Shown here: positions 31,537 through 44,203 of the stretch, in pieces
Layout: each line of letters begins with the position of its first letter
Numbering within the stretch: position 1 is the stretch's first letter
Source of the DNA: Musa acuminata AAA Group
Taxonomy: Eukaryota > Streptophyta > Magnoliopsida > Zingiberales > Musaceae
DNA: 64,000 bases
Reading direction: 5' to 3'
NCBI RefSeq assembly: GCF_036884655.1
Contig: NC_088327.1
Location: 17,011,001 to 17,075,000, forward strand
Notes under the pieces: model-generated
What the model was told of the DNA's origin: nothing
What the model saw: only the letters and a program-made list of their open reading frames with translations
Database searches by the model: none
Position numbers and translations under genes: made by a program

Positions 31537-34500
31537 ATGCTGTCGATGGAGTCTCTTTTTGTCCGCCCTTCTGCCACCGTCGGTGTTAAGCCCGTCCGCC
31601 ACAGCCGCGGCAGCCACCTCCTCGACCAGCAGCGGCCCCGGCGTTTCCTTCATTTGGGCGCCGGTGCCGTTGCGCGGGATGGGGCTTCGGCGACTAATTC
31701 TTCCTTGCCGGTGAGGCTCTCGCTTCTCCCGTATCCAAGTCTTCCTTCTCTTTATCGTGGTTCTATTTTGGGATCCAATTCGAACCCTAGGTGGGCAGCT
31801 TTGGATCTTTTCCTTCCTGTCACTCCTAACTGGATGGTCCTGGTTGTTATGCGAAGCTTTGTGCCGTATGTTTCCATCTTGATGACTGATTTGCTTATTG
31901 TATTGCATGTGTTATATCTAATTTTAGAATTTGTTGACCACTTGTTGCGTTACTTGGTTGTAGAGCCCATTTGTTTTAGAAATCTAGCAACAATTAAGTA
32001 GCTTTTGAGCCTTCAATCTTATAGCTACTTGTGTTTGTTTTCAATCTACATGGCTGGAAGGTACTCTTATTCCTCGGTTACGTTGGATCGACCTTAAATT
32101 CTGCCCACTACACCTTGTAGAAGATCATGCCTGAGGTGTCACGAAACTTTATAGCTAGCTGGTTAGTCCACGCTTGACAATCATCTTGCCTCTTAATAAC
32201 GGGAAGTATTGACTGGCAGCAATTCAAAGTCTTTCACATGATGTTGGCTGTTTTACAAGTCAGTTGACATTTTCTTACCTTAAGTATAGGGTGAGACATT
32301 TAAGCGGCTGAGCAAGACCTTGTCTTACTTTACTTTAGTTAAAAGATTCGTGAAACTGCAGACCTTCTTTCAGGAATAGAAAGCCTGCTGAAATTTTGGT
32401 CTTATAATTAGGAAGAGTGATATTAGTTGACGTTTGCAAACTTCATTTTCATAAGCAAAATATTATGTACATCTGGATGGTCTGTAAAAATAGTGATTTT
32501 AAAACTAAGAGACAAAGCAGTTGGGTAGGTTTTGTTTGGGAACACATTTATATTTTTAATGTGCAGTTAAAGAAAGGGTTTTGAGTGAATGTACAGTTGT
32601 GGAATGCTTTAAGCGTTTGACAAATGGTAGATCAAAACTGTATTTTAAATATATATTGACGTAAATATTATTTGGTAAAATTGTATTTCAAAGGTTCATT
32701 AAATATTTTATGGCAAATTTACTCTTCTAATATTTTTAATATTTATTCAAAAGTGAATACATATTTTTTATTTAAATTAATAGGTAAATAAATAAATTTA
32801 ATCTTATAAAAAAATTTATATGGCCTAAATATATAATAAATAAAAAATATAATCATATAAGTAAATATAAAAATAATATTTTAAAAAACTAAATAAAATT
32901 TTACCTTTATAGAAAATATAAATCATATTAGTTTCTCACTAAATCATTTTGACAATCTTATAATTTTAGATAAAGTCATAGGGTACTTTCGAAATTTGAA
33001 AAATTATATTAGCATCCAGCAAATGTTGAAATGTTAATGCTACCCGAAGGTAGCATCAGCATTTGAGCATTTCTAATGCAGCGTCCAATCCATATTTGAA
33101 ATGTGCATTTGGCCCTCAATGCACATTTGAAATGTGTTCCCAAATGCACCCATAATAGGATGGTTTTGTTTGCAAAATTTTCAAATTAGGTAAATTATTA
33201 TTCTGTTCAGTTTTCCTTGTTTATTCAACTTGGTTTCCTTTTCTTAGTTTAGTTACCTGTGATGCCCTTGTATTGCATCAGTTCTAAGATGAACATCATG
33301 TTTAGCTTATTTTGTGAGTGTTGCATAAAATCTCTTTCATTTTGTTGAGACATGTATCAGACTAATCTAGGTTTATTTATAGAGCTCACAACCATTTTCT
33401 ATATTTCAGTAAGATTATTTTCTAATGTTTCAATTTGAAAATATTACTAATTGATGAGTTGCTCCCTTTTCTTTTTTGTTCCTAGTAGAGTATCCATCAT
33501 ATAACTTCTAAACAAGATGTTTTTAAGTTAATATTTTCTGGTTTAATGAGTTGCAGCAACGCAGTGGTGTTTATACTGTTAGTGATTTTATGGTCACCAA
33601 GGAAGATCTTCATGTTGTGAAGCCTACCACTTCAGTTGATGAAGGTTCCACCAGTATCATTTATTAGTTAATCATTTACTCATTATTTATTTATTTATGC
33701 TTGGATCCTGGAATAATTGCTTAGCTGATCATTCATCATGTGATATCAACAGCGTTGGAGATGTTAGTGGAGAATATGATCGCTGGCTTTCCCGTGATTG
33801 ATGATGACCAGAACTTGGTATTCACTTTTTTCTTCTTCTCCTATCCCTTTTCTTGACCAAATTTCTTCCTCTGCTTCCTGAAACTCTTGCTTGTTTGTGA
33901 TGATTAAGTTATTAGATTAGGTCTCTTCACCAAATGAACTTTTATGCACCATCTTATTGTGATGAAAATTGATGGCTCCTTGGTTTAATCTTTCATGCAT
34001 AATTCTTTTTTCTGAAGATATAGTAATGCCCTAAATATAAGCAATTATGACAAAAGCTGTAGGTTTTATTTCATGTATTTTCATATGATTATGCACACAG
34101 AGATACATTTTGTCCATTTTATCTTGAGCTTTTAAGAATAGCATTACTGTTTGCAACCCTAAAAGATATAACCAATGTGTTGCTTAAAGTTGAGATTTCC
34201 CTAAACAGAGCTTGATGACTGAAAAACATCAATGTAACTGACAACAAGTGGTTGGGATATTACTGCTTCTTGTTGTTATTTGCTTTAGTCGGTTGACAAT
34301 CCAGCCATCTGGTTTTTTGTTAGAAAGGCGGTCCGGTTTCTTGTTCCACAGCCTAAGCTCTGAAGTTTCTACTGCCTTGTGATTTGTATCTTTTAAGAAG
34401 ACTAAGATTTTCTATTTGGCATGCTTTGAAGTTGAATACGGAGGTCCTGTCTTTCTATTCAAGGGCAGATAAGGTGTAGAAGGCTTTAGTCTCAAGACTC

Positions 34501-37500
34501 AGAGTATTCTTGTTGTCACCAATTTACAATACTTATATCATGTTGAAGTACTTTCATATGTCATCTGTATGATTGAAATGAGGTTGCTCTTCCATGATGG
34601 CCTTCTGAAATCAAATGCTTAGTTGAATGTTGATTTGGTACTGCAAGATGTTTGTTGAGTATGAAGATTGGTCTTGTTTGTGCTTTTTTCTTTGCATCCA
34701 TCTCAGAATAACGTTCTTTTAGCATGAATAGCTTATGTACCTGCTTTGGAGTGTTTGTCTTACAGAGCCTGTTTCCTTGTCCTCTTTGCAGGTTGGACTA
34801 GTTTCAGATTATGATTTATTAGCAGTGGACTCCATTTCAGGTTTTCTTAGTTAATTTTTTGCTGTATTTTTGTTAACTAATTCCTTTCAAGGTTTTATAA
34901 CTTTTCAGACTCGTGGTTTAAGAACACAGATACTTAACAATGTCATGAGCACCACAAACCTCAATAACAGGAAAAGAGCCGACCCCAAATAGTTGGTACC
35001 CAAAATGATATAAACAAAACCTACACACCTGGCATTTTTTTTAACAGTGTGATGATATAGTTGGTACCCTTATGCATGCTTAAATTTTCTACCATCCAAT
35101 TTGGCGTTTACTTTTTAGCTGGATGTAATGGCGAAGATTTTCAATTCTGAAGCCTAAAAGCATTGCTAGATTATTGGAAATCTTGAAACCTTTATTCCAC
35201 CTGGCCTTAGCTTATGTTGTTTAAGATTTTGCCTATTTTGATGTCTCCGGTACCCTTCAGTTTGTGATCACTACCTCATTTTACTTGATCATACAGATAG
35301 TTAGGTGGATCTGTCTTCTTAGAAAAGTGGTTTTCCATCCCTTGTCATTCACCACGAACTCAAGGGGGGAACTAAAAATCTTTCTGTTATTTCTCTGAGC
35401 ATAGTCTATTTACTTGGTGAGTGAAGAGGTCAAGGAAAGGAGATTCTTAAGTTGAACTTAATTATTGGAATTATGGATGCCAAGTTTTTCAAATAAAAAA
35501 ATCATCAAAGGTCTCTTAATATGGATAAGTAAGCTTTAAGAAACATATCTGAGAAAAAAAAGAAAAAAAAGGTAGCATATCTGAGACAGAGAGGGAGAGA
35601 ACGTGAGAGATCCTTTTTAAAAAATGATAGATATTATGCTAGTTTATGTAGAATTTGATACCAAGCAAGCAACACATGTATTTAACAATTTGTTCAGCAT
35701 TGTCAACACGGATGTGCACTTAACTCATAGATAAGCAAACATCACATGAATGCACGTTTATCATGTCTTTTTAATAACGCACCTTTGATGCAATATATTT
35801 GGTAAAAACAGGAAGTCTAGGAAAGATGATGGAATAATGTGAAAGGTTGTTTGATAACCTTGAATATAGTTGACTCATAACACATCCATATTTTGAGATA
35901 GCAATTAATGAATGTGAGCTCTCACCTAAAAAGTTGGAATTTCATTTTTACGAGTACATTAAGCAAAGTAACATAATTAGTTATTATGCTAGAAGAATGT
36001 TACGACACCCAAACACAGAAACATTCCTTGTCATGTATTTCAAGGTGTCTTCTAATCTCCTTCCCTTCTTCTTCGAATTTTTGTAATAGAAATCTTAGAG
36101 TCAGCCTTTGTACAACAATGAGATTGTCTTTATACGACCCGGGTAATCAGAATTCAAGTCATGAAAACTTGTCTATTTATAGGTGTAAGATTTAAAGACT
36201 ACATAATTCTCCCCAAATTCCTAATCGGTGGGAGTCTCATACACTAGGTTTGCCTTTTTTATTTATAAATGAAAATTTTCCTTGTGAATCAAGAACATTT
36301 GCTATTAGATCCATCATGACTCTAACATAAATTTAATGCTCCTTTTCTGCTCAGGAACTGGAAGAATTGATAGAAGCATATTTCCTGAAGTTGATAGTAC
36401 GTGGAAGGTATGTATGATTTTGTTCTTGTAAAGGATATGATTATTCAATTTATTTGTAGATTTTGTTGTCTTGATAAAGTTTTATGTATCATTTGTGATG
36501 AAGTTCTGCTTCTTGTGATATATTTGATGATTGACAAGGAACTAGAAAACCGAGATAATATTTGTTGGGCTTTCAGACATTAGATAGAACTAATATGATA
36601 TCTTCATAGCATACTTAATGCATATTAAAAGTCGCTTCCTTGATGTCTTCTGACAGAGTATCCATACATAATCGAGTTATAAATTAGTCAAGTTGATGAA
36701 CTCAGAGGCATATGCCCTATTTCTTAGCAACCTCATATGACATTGAGGGATTTTTTTTTTTCTTTTTTCTGTCATACCTCCTGTATTGACTTGTCAACCC
36801 AGATATAATATGTTTAATATGCACAGAAGGTATCATGGTCGCAACTTCCTTACTCAAAATTATATGAACTCACATTCCATAGGAGGAAAAAGAACCACCC
36901 ATATATAGTTTGCTAGATTTGCAAGTGATCCAAATAAGGAGATTATCTATTGGCTGACACACATGATGATACTAACTCCTAGACTTGGTATATTGTTTAT
37001 TGCTAAGCATTTGGAAGAATAATCCTCGTAAGCATTATTGGGAGGTATTTGTTTATAAGATAGGATGTATATGCTTTGCTATGCAAGAGTCTAGATGTAG
37101 AGAAGAAGGCAAGGTCCATCACACGAAAATTGAGTTTATGTGTTTTGTTACATTGAATATGTAGCAACTAATTCCTGTTTGACATTCTATCTAAAATTTG
37201 ATATACGATGTTAGGCCTTCTCTGGTGCCACTGTTGTACAGTCGGACAGACAGCTAGATTATGTTATTCTACCAGACTGGGGCATTTTCTCAGTCTACAT
37301 TGTGCTTCACCTTTGGCCTTTGTCGAACATGGTTGATGGTCACATTATCATTAGTATGACACATATATCTGGTTTTCGTGCCTACTCCAGATGATTTGTC
37401 AAGGGAGATATTATACAAAAGAAACCACCATGTTCTATCCTGTTTGTACAACATAATGATTCATAAAGCTGAACTTACATTAGCCTCCTGCTGCAGGCAT

Positions 37501-37917
37501 TCAATGAAATCCAGAAGCTGCTAAGTAAAACCAATTGCAGAGTAATTGGCGAGGTGATGACTCCCGCCCCTCTTGTAGTTCGCGAAACTACCAACCTTGA
37601 AGATGCTGCAAGGTTCTGAATACCTAAATTCTTGTTGTTGATGTTCTTTTCAGCTTTTAACGAAATGCTAAAGAGCTTGTCGTTTCCAATCACAGGCTAC
37701 TACTGGAAACAAAATATCGTAGACTTCCAGTTGTGGACAGTCATGGTAAATTGGTACGTCAATCATCCGCTAAGCTTTTTTTTTTACCTTGTACTTCTGC
37801 TCAGTGCTCGTCATTAAATGTTTCTCGATGTTGCAGGTTGGGATAATTACACGGGCTAACGTAGTCAGAGCAGCACTCCAGAGAAAGCATGAAAACAACA
37901 AAACCTCTCCAGTCTAA
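31537..37917 (+). CDS. Chloroplast CBS-domain-pair protein, CBSX1/CBSX2 type (8 exons)
   Basis: Exons: 31537-31710, 33557-33644, 33753-33817, 34792-34840, 36355-36407, 37497-37612, 37696-37753, 37837-37917. All introns are GT-AG and the phases close to a 684-nt frame of 227 residues. Exon 1 (58 residues, Arg/Ser/Pro-rich, few acidic) is a probable transit peptide. CBS 1 covers about 66-135 (VYTVSDFMVTKEDLHVV, then GFPVIDDDQNLVGLVSDYDLL). CBS 2 covers about 155-215 (VMTPAPLVVRETTNLEDAAR, then YRRLPVVDSHGKLVGIITR). Arabidopsis CBSX1/2 proteins bind adenosine nucleotides and activate thioredoxins in chloroplasts. Length and exon pattern fit that family. The alternative start at the second ATG (31546) is three codons in. 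The first intron is long (1.8 kb). Confidence 0.95.
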
Positions 37918-39776
37918 GGTTGAACTCACATAGCAGGTGATGTCTTCACGGGAAGAGCAACCCCATTATTAGTAGGATCATGACTACTAGTTTAGTGCAG
38001 CTCATTTTTGTGATGTATATATCTTTTGGAAACATCAAATTCTTTTATGTTGGAAGTGAAACCTCAAAAATACCAAATGTATCTTCTTCCATGCCTTCAA
38101 CCTTGTCGCCACCATGCGTATCTTGGGCTTGTTGTTACCGTTGCCACGGGCATGTTTAAATTTTATTTATTTAGTTCGATAAAAAATAATATAGGTCCGA
38201 ACCAAAATTGATTTGAACCTTCCTAATAATTTGGATAATCCATATATAATTTAAAATAATTTAAAAAAGATATATATATATATATATATATTTCTGAATA
38301 AACTGATTTGATGATTCAACTGAATCGAATTGGAATCTTCTTAGTCTAATTAGACCAACATAATAAGAGAAATTATAATATTTTAAATTAAAATTAGAAA
38401 TTTAAATCGATTTGATGAATCAATTTATTAGTTGATATTTTTTAATTATAATCAATTCAATCCAAATCTATTAATAAATCAAAATCAAAGAATGAACTGA
38501 TTTGTATAATGGATTCGATTCCGATACTCTCTGGTGATATATGGTTTTTTAATATGTTAGGACCGGTATTATTATATTAATACACTGCCATGCACGCCAC
38601 GCGAAGGCATCCATCGCGGTCACCGAACGCACCGAAGCACAGGTTTGCGCCTCGATCCATCCCTGTGATCCGTGCGACACGTTCTACGGCCTCGCTGCGG
38701 AGGAGCAGCGACGCTCGGTCGGTCACATGCGTAGGCGTACTGCATCCCCTTTCGCTAATTATGTTGTGGCGCCCCAGTCCCCACGTGCCCGTGTGCCGCT
38801 GAGTTGGGTTGGATCCTCTCCACTTCCACACGGATGCAATTCCCCTCCCGTTCTGCCGTGAGACCGCCGGAGACCGTCGAATGTTGTTGTATCATCCGAA
38901 ACGGAGAGGATCCCGACTCGGCGGCCTCCGCCTGATACCTGATGAGACCGAGGAAGAAGAACAGTTCCGTGAGCTCGTAAACCAATTAGCAATGGTGGGT
39001 GAAGAAGCATGCAAGTCGACGACATAATAAACAGACAAGTCTGATGGGAGTGTGTACGTACGTACATGTCACTTGGATTCGGAATTCAAGTAGACAGTCT
39101 CCTTTCTGTTGGTGGGACTTGGGACCGTATCATCTGGCTGTGTTTGGGTTGTTGGTCAAGTATTTTTAGATTTTTTTTAAAAAAAATTAAATAATAAATC
39201 TTAATATAGAAATGATCTTTTTAAGAAGGAAAAAAAATTATCAAAAATTAGGAATTAATTATTTGATAAATATCTTGTGATTTTGTTGGGGAAAGAATGC
39301 TAGAAAATATTTTGGGTGTGGCTATTGGACCTTTGAAAGGCAAGACGAAAAAAATTCTTATGAATCTGTGTAAGATAATAGAATTTATCTTTGAGTCGGA
39401 GTTAACTTAATTAATTTCATGATAATGAATTTATTTTTTTTTTGTATTAATATAGGTTACGAGTACAAAAACCATGTTAGTTTTATGTCATTTTTTTAGT
39501 ATATTATCTATTCGTCGATCTTTGTGAATTTTTTTTTTAATGTATATTTTAGAGATCTTCTTCTCACCTAATCTACTTAAATGTAAGCATTATTTCTAAA
39601 GGATTGGAGTTAGTTAGGGAGGATGTTTTAATCCATATATATATACTCCTAAGGCGGTGGGTGTAGGTTAGGTTTTCCTTCTTCCACCCAAAATAACTGT
39701 GATGGCAATTAATTAGCATTTGGTAGGTGTGTATGAAATGAAACCAGCCGAGGTTGCTACTCATTCACGACGCTGT
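37918..39776. other. Intergenic DNA
   Basis: The first ~120 bp is probably the CBSX 3' UTR. 38230-38530 has degenerate TTGATTTGAA / GAATCGAATTGG repeats and a short TA run. 38590-39010 is GC-rich with overlapping ORFs on both strands and no known domain. Confidence 0.5.
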
Positions 39777-40220
39777 TGTTGGAATATAAATTTAATTTTA
39801 TGATTAGATGTGATTTTATAATTAGGTAGAATTTTGAGGAGTTCTTATCATAGTTCCAAGTCAAAATTTTGAGTTTTAAGGAGAAGTAAGGAACTAAAGG
39901 CTTAGAGATTTAGGGTTTGAGATATTGTAAGTTATTGTATAAAATAAGAGTTTTAGTTTTTGAAAATTCTCTATTCTTCTCGATATTTTCTTATATGATT
40001 TTTTTTTTATTGTCATTTCCTTAGTATCAAAGATTTTTAATTTCTAATATAGTATCAGTGTCTTGACTATATCATATTTTAGAGAGAAATAAATTTATAA
40101 AGAGAAACAATACTATATATAGAGAGAGAGAGATAGCATTATAGAGAGAGAAATAAAAATGTTTTAGAGAGATAAATCTTGATGTTATAGAGAGAATATG
40201 AGGAGATAGAAATTATGAAG

Positions 40221-40780
40221 CAAGGCTCGTGCGATCGATAAGAAAGTAATCGACATATTTAATTATAATTAAAGAAAGATCGATAGAAGAGATCACTATG
40301 ATATTGATTAGTTAATAGAGAAAGATCGACGGATTAAAAATTTAATCATTTTCAAAAGAAAATATATTGAATCAAGGCTCGTGCGATCGATAAGAAAGTA
40401 ATCGACATATTTAATTATAATTAAAGAAAGATCGATAGAAGAGATCACTATGATATTGATTAGTTAATAGAGAAAGATCGACGGATTAAAAATTTAATCA
40501 TTTTCAAAAGAAAATATATTGAATCAAGGCTCGTGCGATCGATAAGAAAGTAATCGACATATTCAATTATAGTTAAAGAAAGATCGATAGAAGAGATCAC
40601 CATGATATTGATTAGTTAATAGAGAAAGATCGACGGATTAAAAATTTAATCATTTTCAAAAGAAAATATATTGAATCAAGGCTCGTGCGATCGATAAGAA
40701 AGTAATCGACATATTCAATTATAGTTAAAGAAAGATCGATAGAAGAGATCACCATGATATTGATTAGTTAATAGAGAAAG
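40221..40780 (+). repeat. Tandem array, 152-bp unit, ~3.7 copies
   Basis: Units start at 40221, 40373, 40525 and 40677 (each CAAGGCTCGTGCGATCGATA). Units 1 and 2 share one set of variants (ATATTTAATTATAATT, CACTATG) and units 3 and 4 another (ATATTCAATTATAGTT, CACCATG). The last unit stops after AGAGAAAGAT. Confidence 0.95.
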
Positions 40781-40793
40781 ATATTTGTAAAAG

Positions 40794-41012
40794 ATGTATA
40801 TATCTTATATCTCAACTAAAGAAGACAAAGAAGATGCGATAAATTATCCCAACAATATTCTTATTGATATTCAAGATATCAAGATCAAACAAGACCTAGA
40901 TTGTGACGTAGATAATATTGATTTTATTGGAACAGATGATTTTAGTTTCATTGAAAACATAAAAGTTATTTTACCTCCTTATAAAAGAAGATTTTACTCA
41001 GCCAATTATTAA
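40794..41012 (+). CDS. Small ORF in the short LTR element (72 codons), unknown
   Basis: It starts 14 bp after the tandem array. It is rich in Ile, Asp, Asn and Lys (KIKQDLDCDVDNIDF), with no domain I recognise. It may be a gag relic or chance. Low confidence that it is translated. Confidence 0.25.
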   Translation: MYISYISTKEDKEDAINYPNNILIDIQDIKIKQDLDCDVDNIDFIGTDDFSFIENIKVILPPYKRRFYSANY

Positions 41013-41979
41013 AGATTTAGAAGATGTTGCTATCGCTATTATGAAGATCATCATCTTTGAAAATATATAAGTAATAAAGATTGATAAATATTTTATGATA
41101 AAGAAGTTAGATATCTATGCATATAATTATGTTAATAAGATTAATTTTGTATTTAGAGATTGGTTTAAAAAATATGATAATATTTATTTCAAATAAATAA
41201 GACACATGGATAGCTATTGTGAATTGTGTGGCTTAGAATTTAGGGATTCCATTAGACACTACATACAATAATAACATCATATGCGATTGCATCAAACTTC
41301 AAAGTTTTTCATAACATTACTTGTAAGTTTATTTTAAGAGAAGATGTTGGAATATAAATTAAAATTTATGATTAGATAAGATTATGGTTTAGAAGTCTTA
41401 GTTCAGACAAGAGTATCATATTTGAAGTGGAGGTCTTGAGTTCACTCTTCTATCAATAAGAGTTCTGCTTTAGACATACAATTAGGAGAAATAAAGAATC
41501 AAAAGGCTTAGAGATCTAGGATTGAGATATTAAAAGTTTTTATATTTAATAAAAATATTTAGTTTATTAAGATTTTTTATTTTCTTCAATACTCTCTTTT
41601 ATGATTTCTTGATATCCATCATCTTTTCTCTCGATAGATTTTCTAATATGGTACTAGATCTTTTTAATTTTTAATACTTGTCTCGCTGTTCAATGGCTCC
41701 ATTCAATTATATATATTTTTTTTCTATTTTTTCTGCATCGGAATAGTTAGGAATAGTAATTTTGTGAATTTTTTTCTTTGTATTTTTCCATACATTCAGA
41801 GACAAGTAGATAAATATTACTTTATTTATCATTTATAAATATTTATTATAATTTATTTATTCATCAAATCATAAGTAGAAAAGTAAACATAGTGACGTTA
41901 ACTTCAAGAATCATCCAAGTGGCTCTACTTAGCGGTAAAGGAAGCTTCGCTCTCTATTGGAATCCGATTTAGTACTAGA

Positions 41980-43811
41980 GGGAGGTTGCTCTGAAAATCA
42001 AAATCAAGAAAAAATTAGCAACATTGAGTAGGAACCCCAAAAGTCAACTCAAAATGAATACATGATCAAAATTCAATTATCCCATTGGCGTATATCAAAT
42101 ATCTGAAGGAGCACTCTCCTAACAGCGGATGGAGAGACTTTATCCTACGGGATGAGTTTGTATTCTCCCAATAGCAGATGGAGGTAAACTCATATCGCAC
42201 TCCCAACAGCGGATGAAGTGGTATCCCTCACCCACCAAAATGGGGATACGTTCCTCCCAACAGCGGATAGAGGAACCGTCAAGTTACCACATCTAACGGC
42301 CCGTTAATCCCCGAAGGGAATCGCCCTACCTGCTCTCGGTAGGGAAATAACATAATCTCACACTAGTCATATCCATATCGGGATAAAATAACATATTTAA
42401 AACATCTATTTCAAATATCATAAATATCAAATAATATAAATTAGTCGATTTGAACTCTAGTTCAATCGATCCATTTGAACTCAATTTACTAGAAACTAAT
42501 TGAACCAATCTCTAATCCTTATTTAACTGGTTTGGAACCACCCTAGACTAGTATAATTTGGACTAGATTATGTTCAATTTAGGTTAAACTAATTTGAATA
42601 AGTCAATCAGTTCGGAATCATCCTAAATCGATCTAGACCAATCAAGCCTAGTTTAGTTCAATTAATATTTGAGCTCAAATCCAACAATAATATTAGGTTA
42701 GATTGGTCAGCCTGTCTACTAGTCATGTGCATTATACATGATTGGGCATGCATCACACAAAACTAGCCTAGCCTTGGCCCATAGACTGATCATGTGCATC
42801 GTATGTGATCACCCATGATGGTTGGGCTAGGTTAGCCTACAGGCCAGACTCCTGGGCTAGGCCTGACATGTGAGCAATTTCAATCCAATTAATATCCAAT
42901 TTCATACCACAATATATATTCATTAATAATATAAATACAAACATAATAATATATTAAAAGATAGATAAGGAGATAAGCTTTAATACAAGGAAATAACATT
43001 CTAAATTTGAATAGAAATCATAACACACTAAAAGATAAATCAGGAGATATGCTTTAATATAAGGAAATAACCTTCTAAATTCAAATAAAAATCATGCTTT
43101 CAACACATGTATAATTTCAGCATATTCTAGTCAAATAAATTTTAAATCATTCAGAATAGTACATTTTAAATTTCAGATCAAAGAATATCAAAAAATTTTA
43201 GATAATATTTTTTAATATAACAAAATTTTAATCTAGATAAGATTAAAGATAAATTTTAATGCCATGAAATATCATATAAAACATATAAATTTTTAACATG
43301 TTTAAATCTATAATAAAAACCTTAATCAGGGGTTAAAAAATATTATAAAAACTTTAATTGATTGACTTTAATGTAATAATAAAAATTTGATATTTAAAGA
43401 ATTGATAAATATTTTTCAAACTATAAAACTTTCAACATTTAAAGAATCAAAATAAAAATTAAAACTTTTATATTCAAGATAGGTAGGGAAACCTACCTCT
43501 CGTCAGTAGGGTATAACTCATCGTTCCTCTCATTGTTGGGCTCCGCTAAGTGAGGAACGAAGGAGAGAAATCCCTCCCCTTATATACGAGGAGGTGAGCA
43601 TCCATTAAAGAAATCTATTTTTATTTTTATATTTATTTAATATAAAATATTTCTATTTAATATACTAACAAATATGATATCATCCTATTTGAAATGCTTA
43701 ATAGTTATTTCCTAATTCGTATTAACAAACAAGAAAATAGATTAAGATTTCCTAAATTACAATGATAAGCAAGGAAAAAAAATTAATTCTTAACTTATTA
43801 TTTGATTTGAT
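41980..43811 (-). repeat. LTR of a minus-strand Ty3/gypsy element
   Basis: To its right is the purine tract (minus strand TATAGAAGGGGATAAA, 43812-43827) and then integrase sequence, so this is where the 3' LTR should be. A minus-strand TATATAAGGGGAGGG box lies near 43578-43593, fitting U3/R. The left edge is uncertain; a degenerate PBS complement (GCTCTGAAAATCA, near 41988) suggests the LTR ends close to 42000. The left part carries the hairpin array described separately. Confidence 0.55.
42114..42344 (-). other. Array of four hairpins with an invariant 11-nt loop
   Basis: In minus-strand RNA the loop AUCYGCURUUR is closed by different stems: 42114-42136 (CUCUCC/GGAGAG), 42165-42183 (CUCC/GGAG, with an outer 8-bp stem 42152-42159/42186-42193), 42198-42220 (CACUUC/GGAGUG, one U-G), and 42250-42276 (8 bp, one U-G). 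Two further hairpins interleave: GTATCCC/GGGATAC at 42221-42249 and CCCTACC/GGTAGGG at 42324-42344. The U-G pairs are valid only on the element's sense strand. Function is unknown. Confidence 0.75.
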
Positions 43812-43827
43812 TACATTTATCCCCTTC

Positions 43828-44203
43828 TATAGGAAATTTGGTCCCCAAATTTAGCTCATCTTAATAGAATAGATGAGGATATTGCTCTTGCATATCTTCT
43901 TCTCTTTCTCACATTGCCTCTTGGTATGAATGGTGTTGTCAACAAATCTTTACCAAAGGTATAATTTTATTCCTCAGAATATGTTCTTTCCTTTCCAAGG
44001 TTTGGGTTAGTTGTTCTCTAAAAGTGACATCATCTCTTAGTTGTAGAGGTTGCTATGATATAACATGTGATGGATCCCTGATATATCTTTGAAGTATAGA
44101 TACATGAAATATATCATGGATGCTAGCCAAAGCTGGGGTAATGTCAATCTGTATGCCACAGGCTCAACCTTTTGTAAGATCTTAAATGGGCCAATGAATC
44201 TTG
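43828..44203 (-). pseudogene. Ty3/gypsy integrase C-terminal remnant
   Basis: The minus strand reads RFIGPFKILQKVEPVAYRLTLP, the conserved end-of-integrase segment of plant Ty3/gypsy elements, then degenerate sequence to the PPT. It is cut off at 44203 by the inserted Sirevirus-like LTR, and the upstream pol does not reappear on the other side. Confidence 0.75.

Larger units (their letters stand above)
39777..41647 (+). mobile_element. Short LTR retroelement carrying a tandem array
   Basis: Direct terminal repeats of ~270-300 bp (39777-40047 and 41345-41647) both start TGTTGGAATATAAAT and share AAAGGCTTAGAGAT, TTGAGATATT and TTTCTAATAT. Right of the first is TAGTATCAGTG, a degenerate initiator-tRNA PBS. 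Left of the second is the purine tract AAGAGAAGA. The ~1.3-kb interior has no recognisable pol, so the element is non-autonomous (TRIM-like or a deletion product). I found no TSD, and the two LTRs are diverged. Confidence 0.75.

Noticed and set aside
40221..40780. CRISPR-like array
   Set aside because: The units are contiguous 152-bp tandem copies with no unique spacers, inside a plant LTR element.
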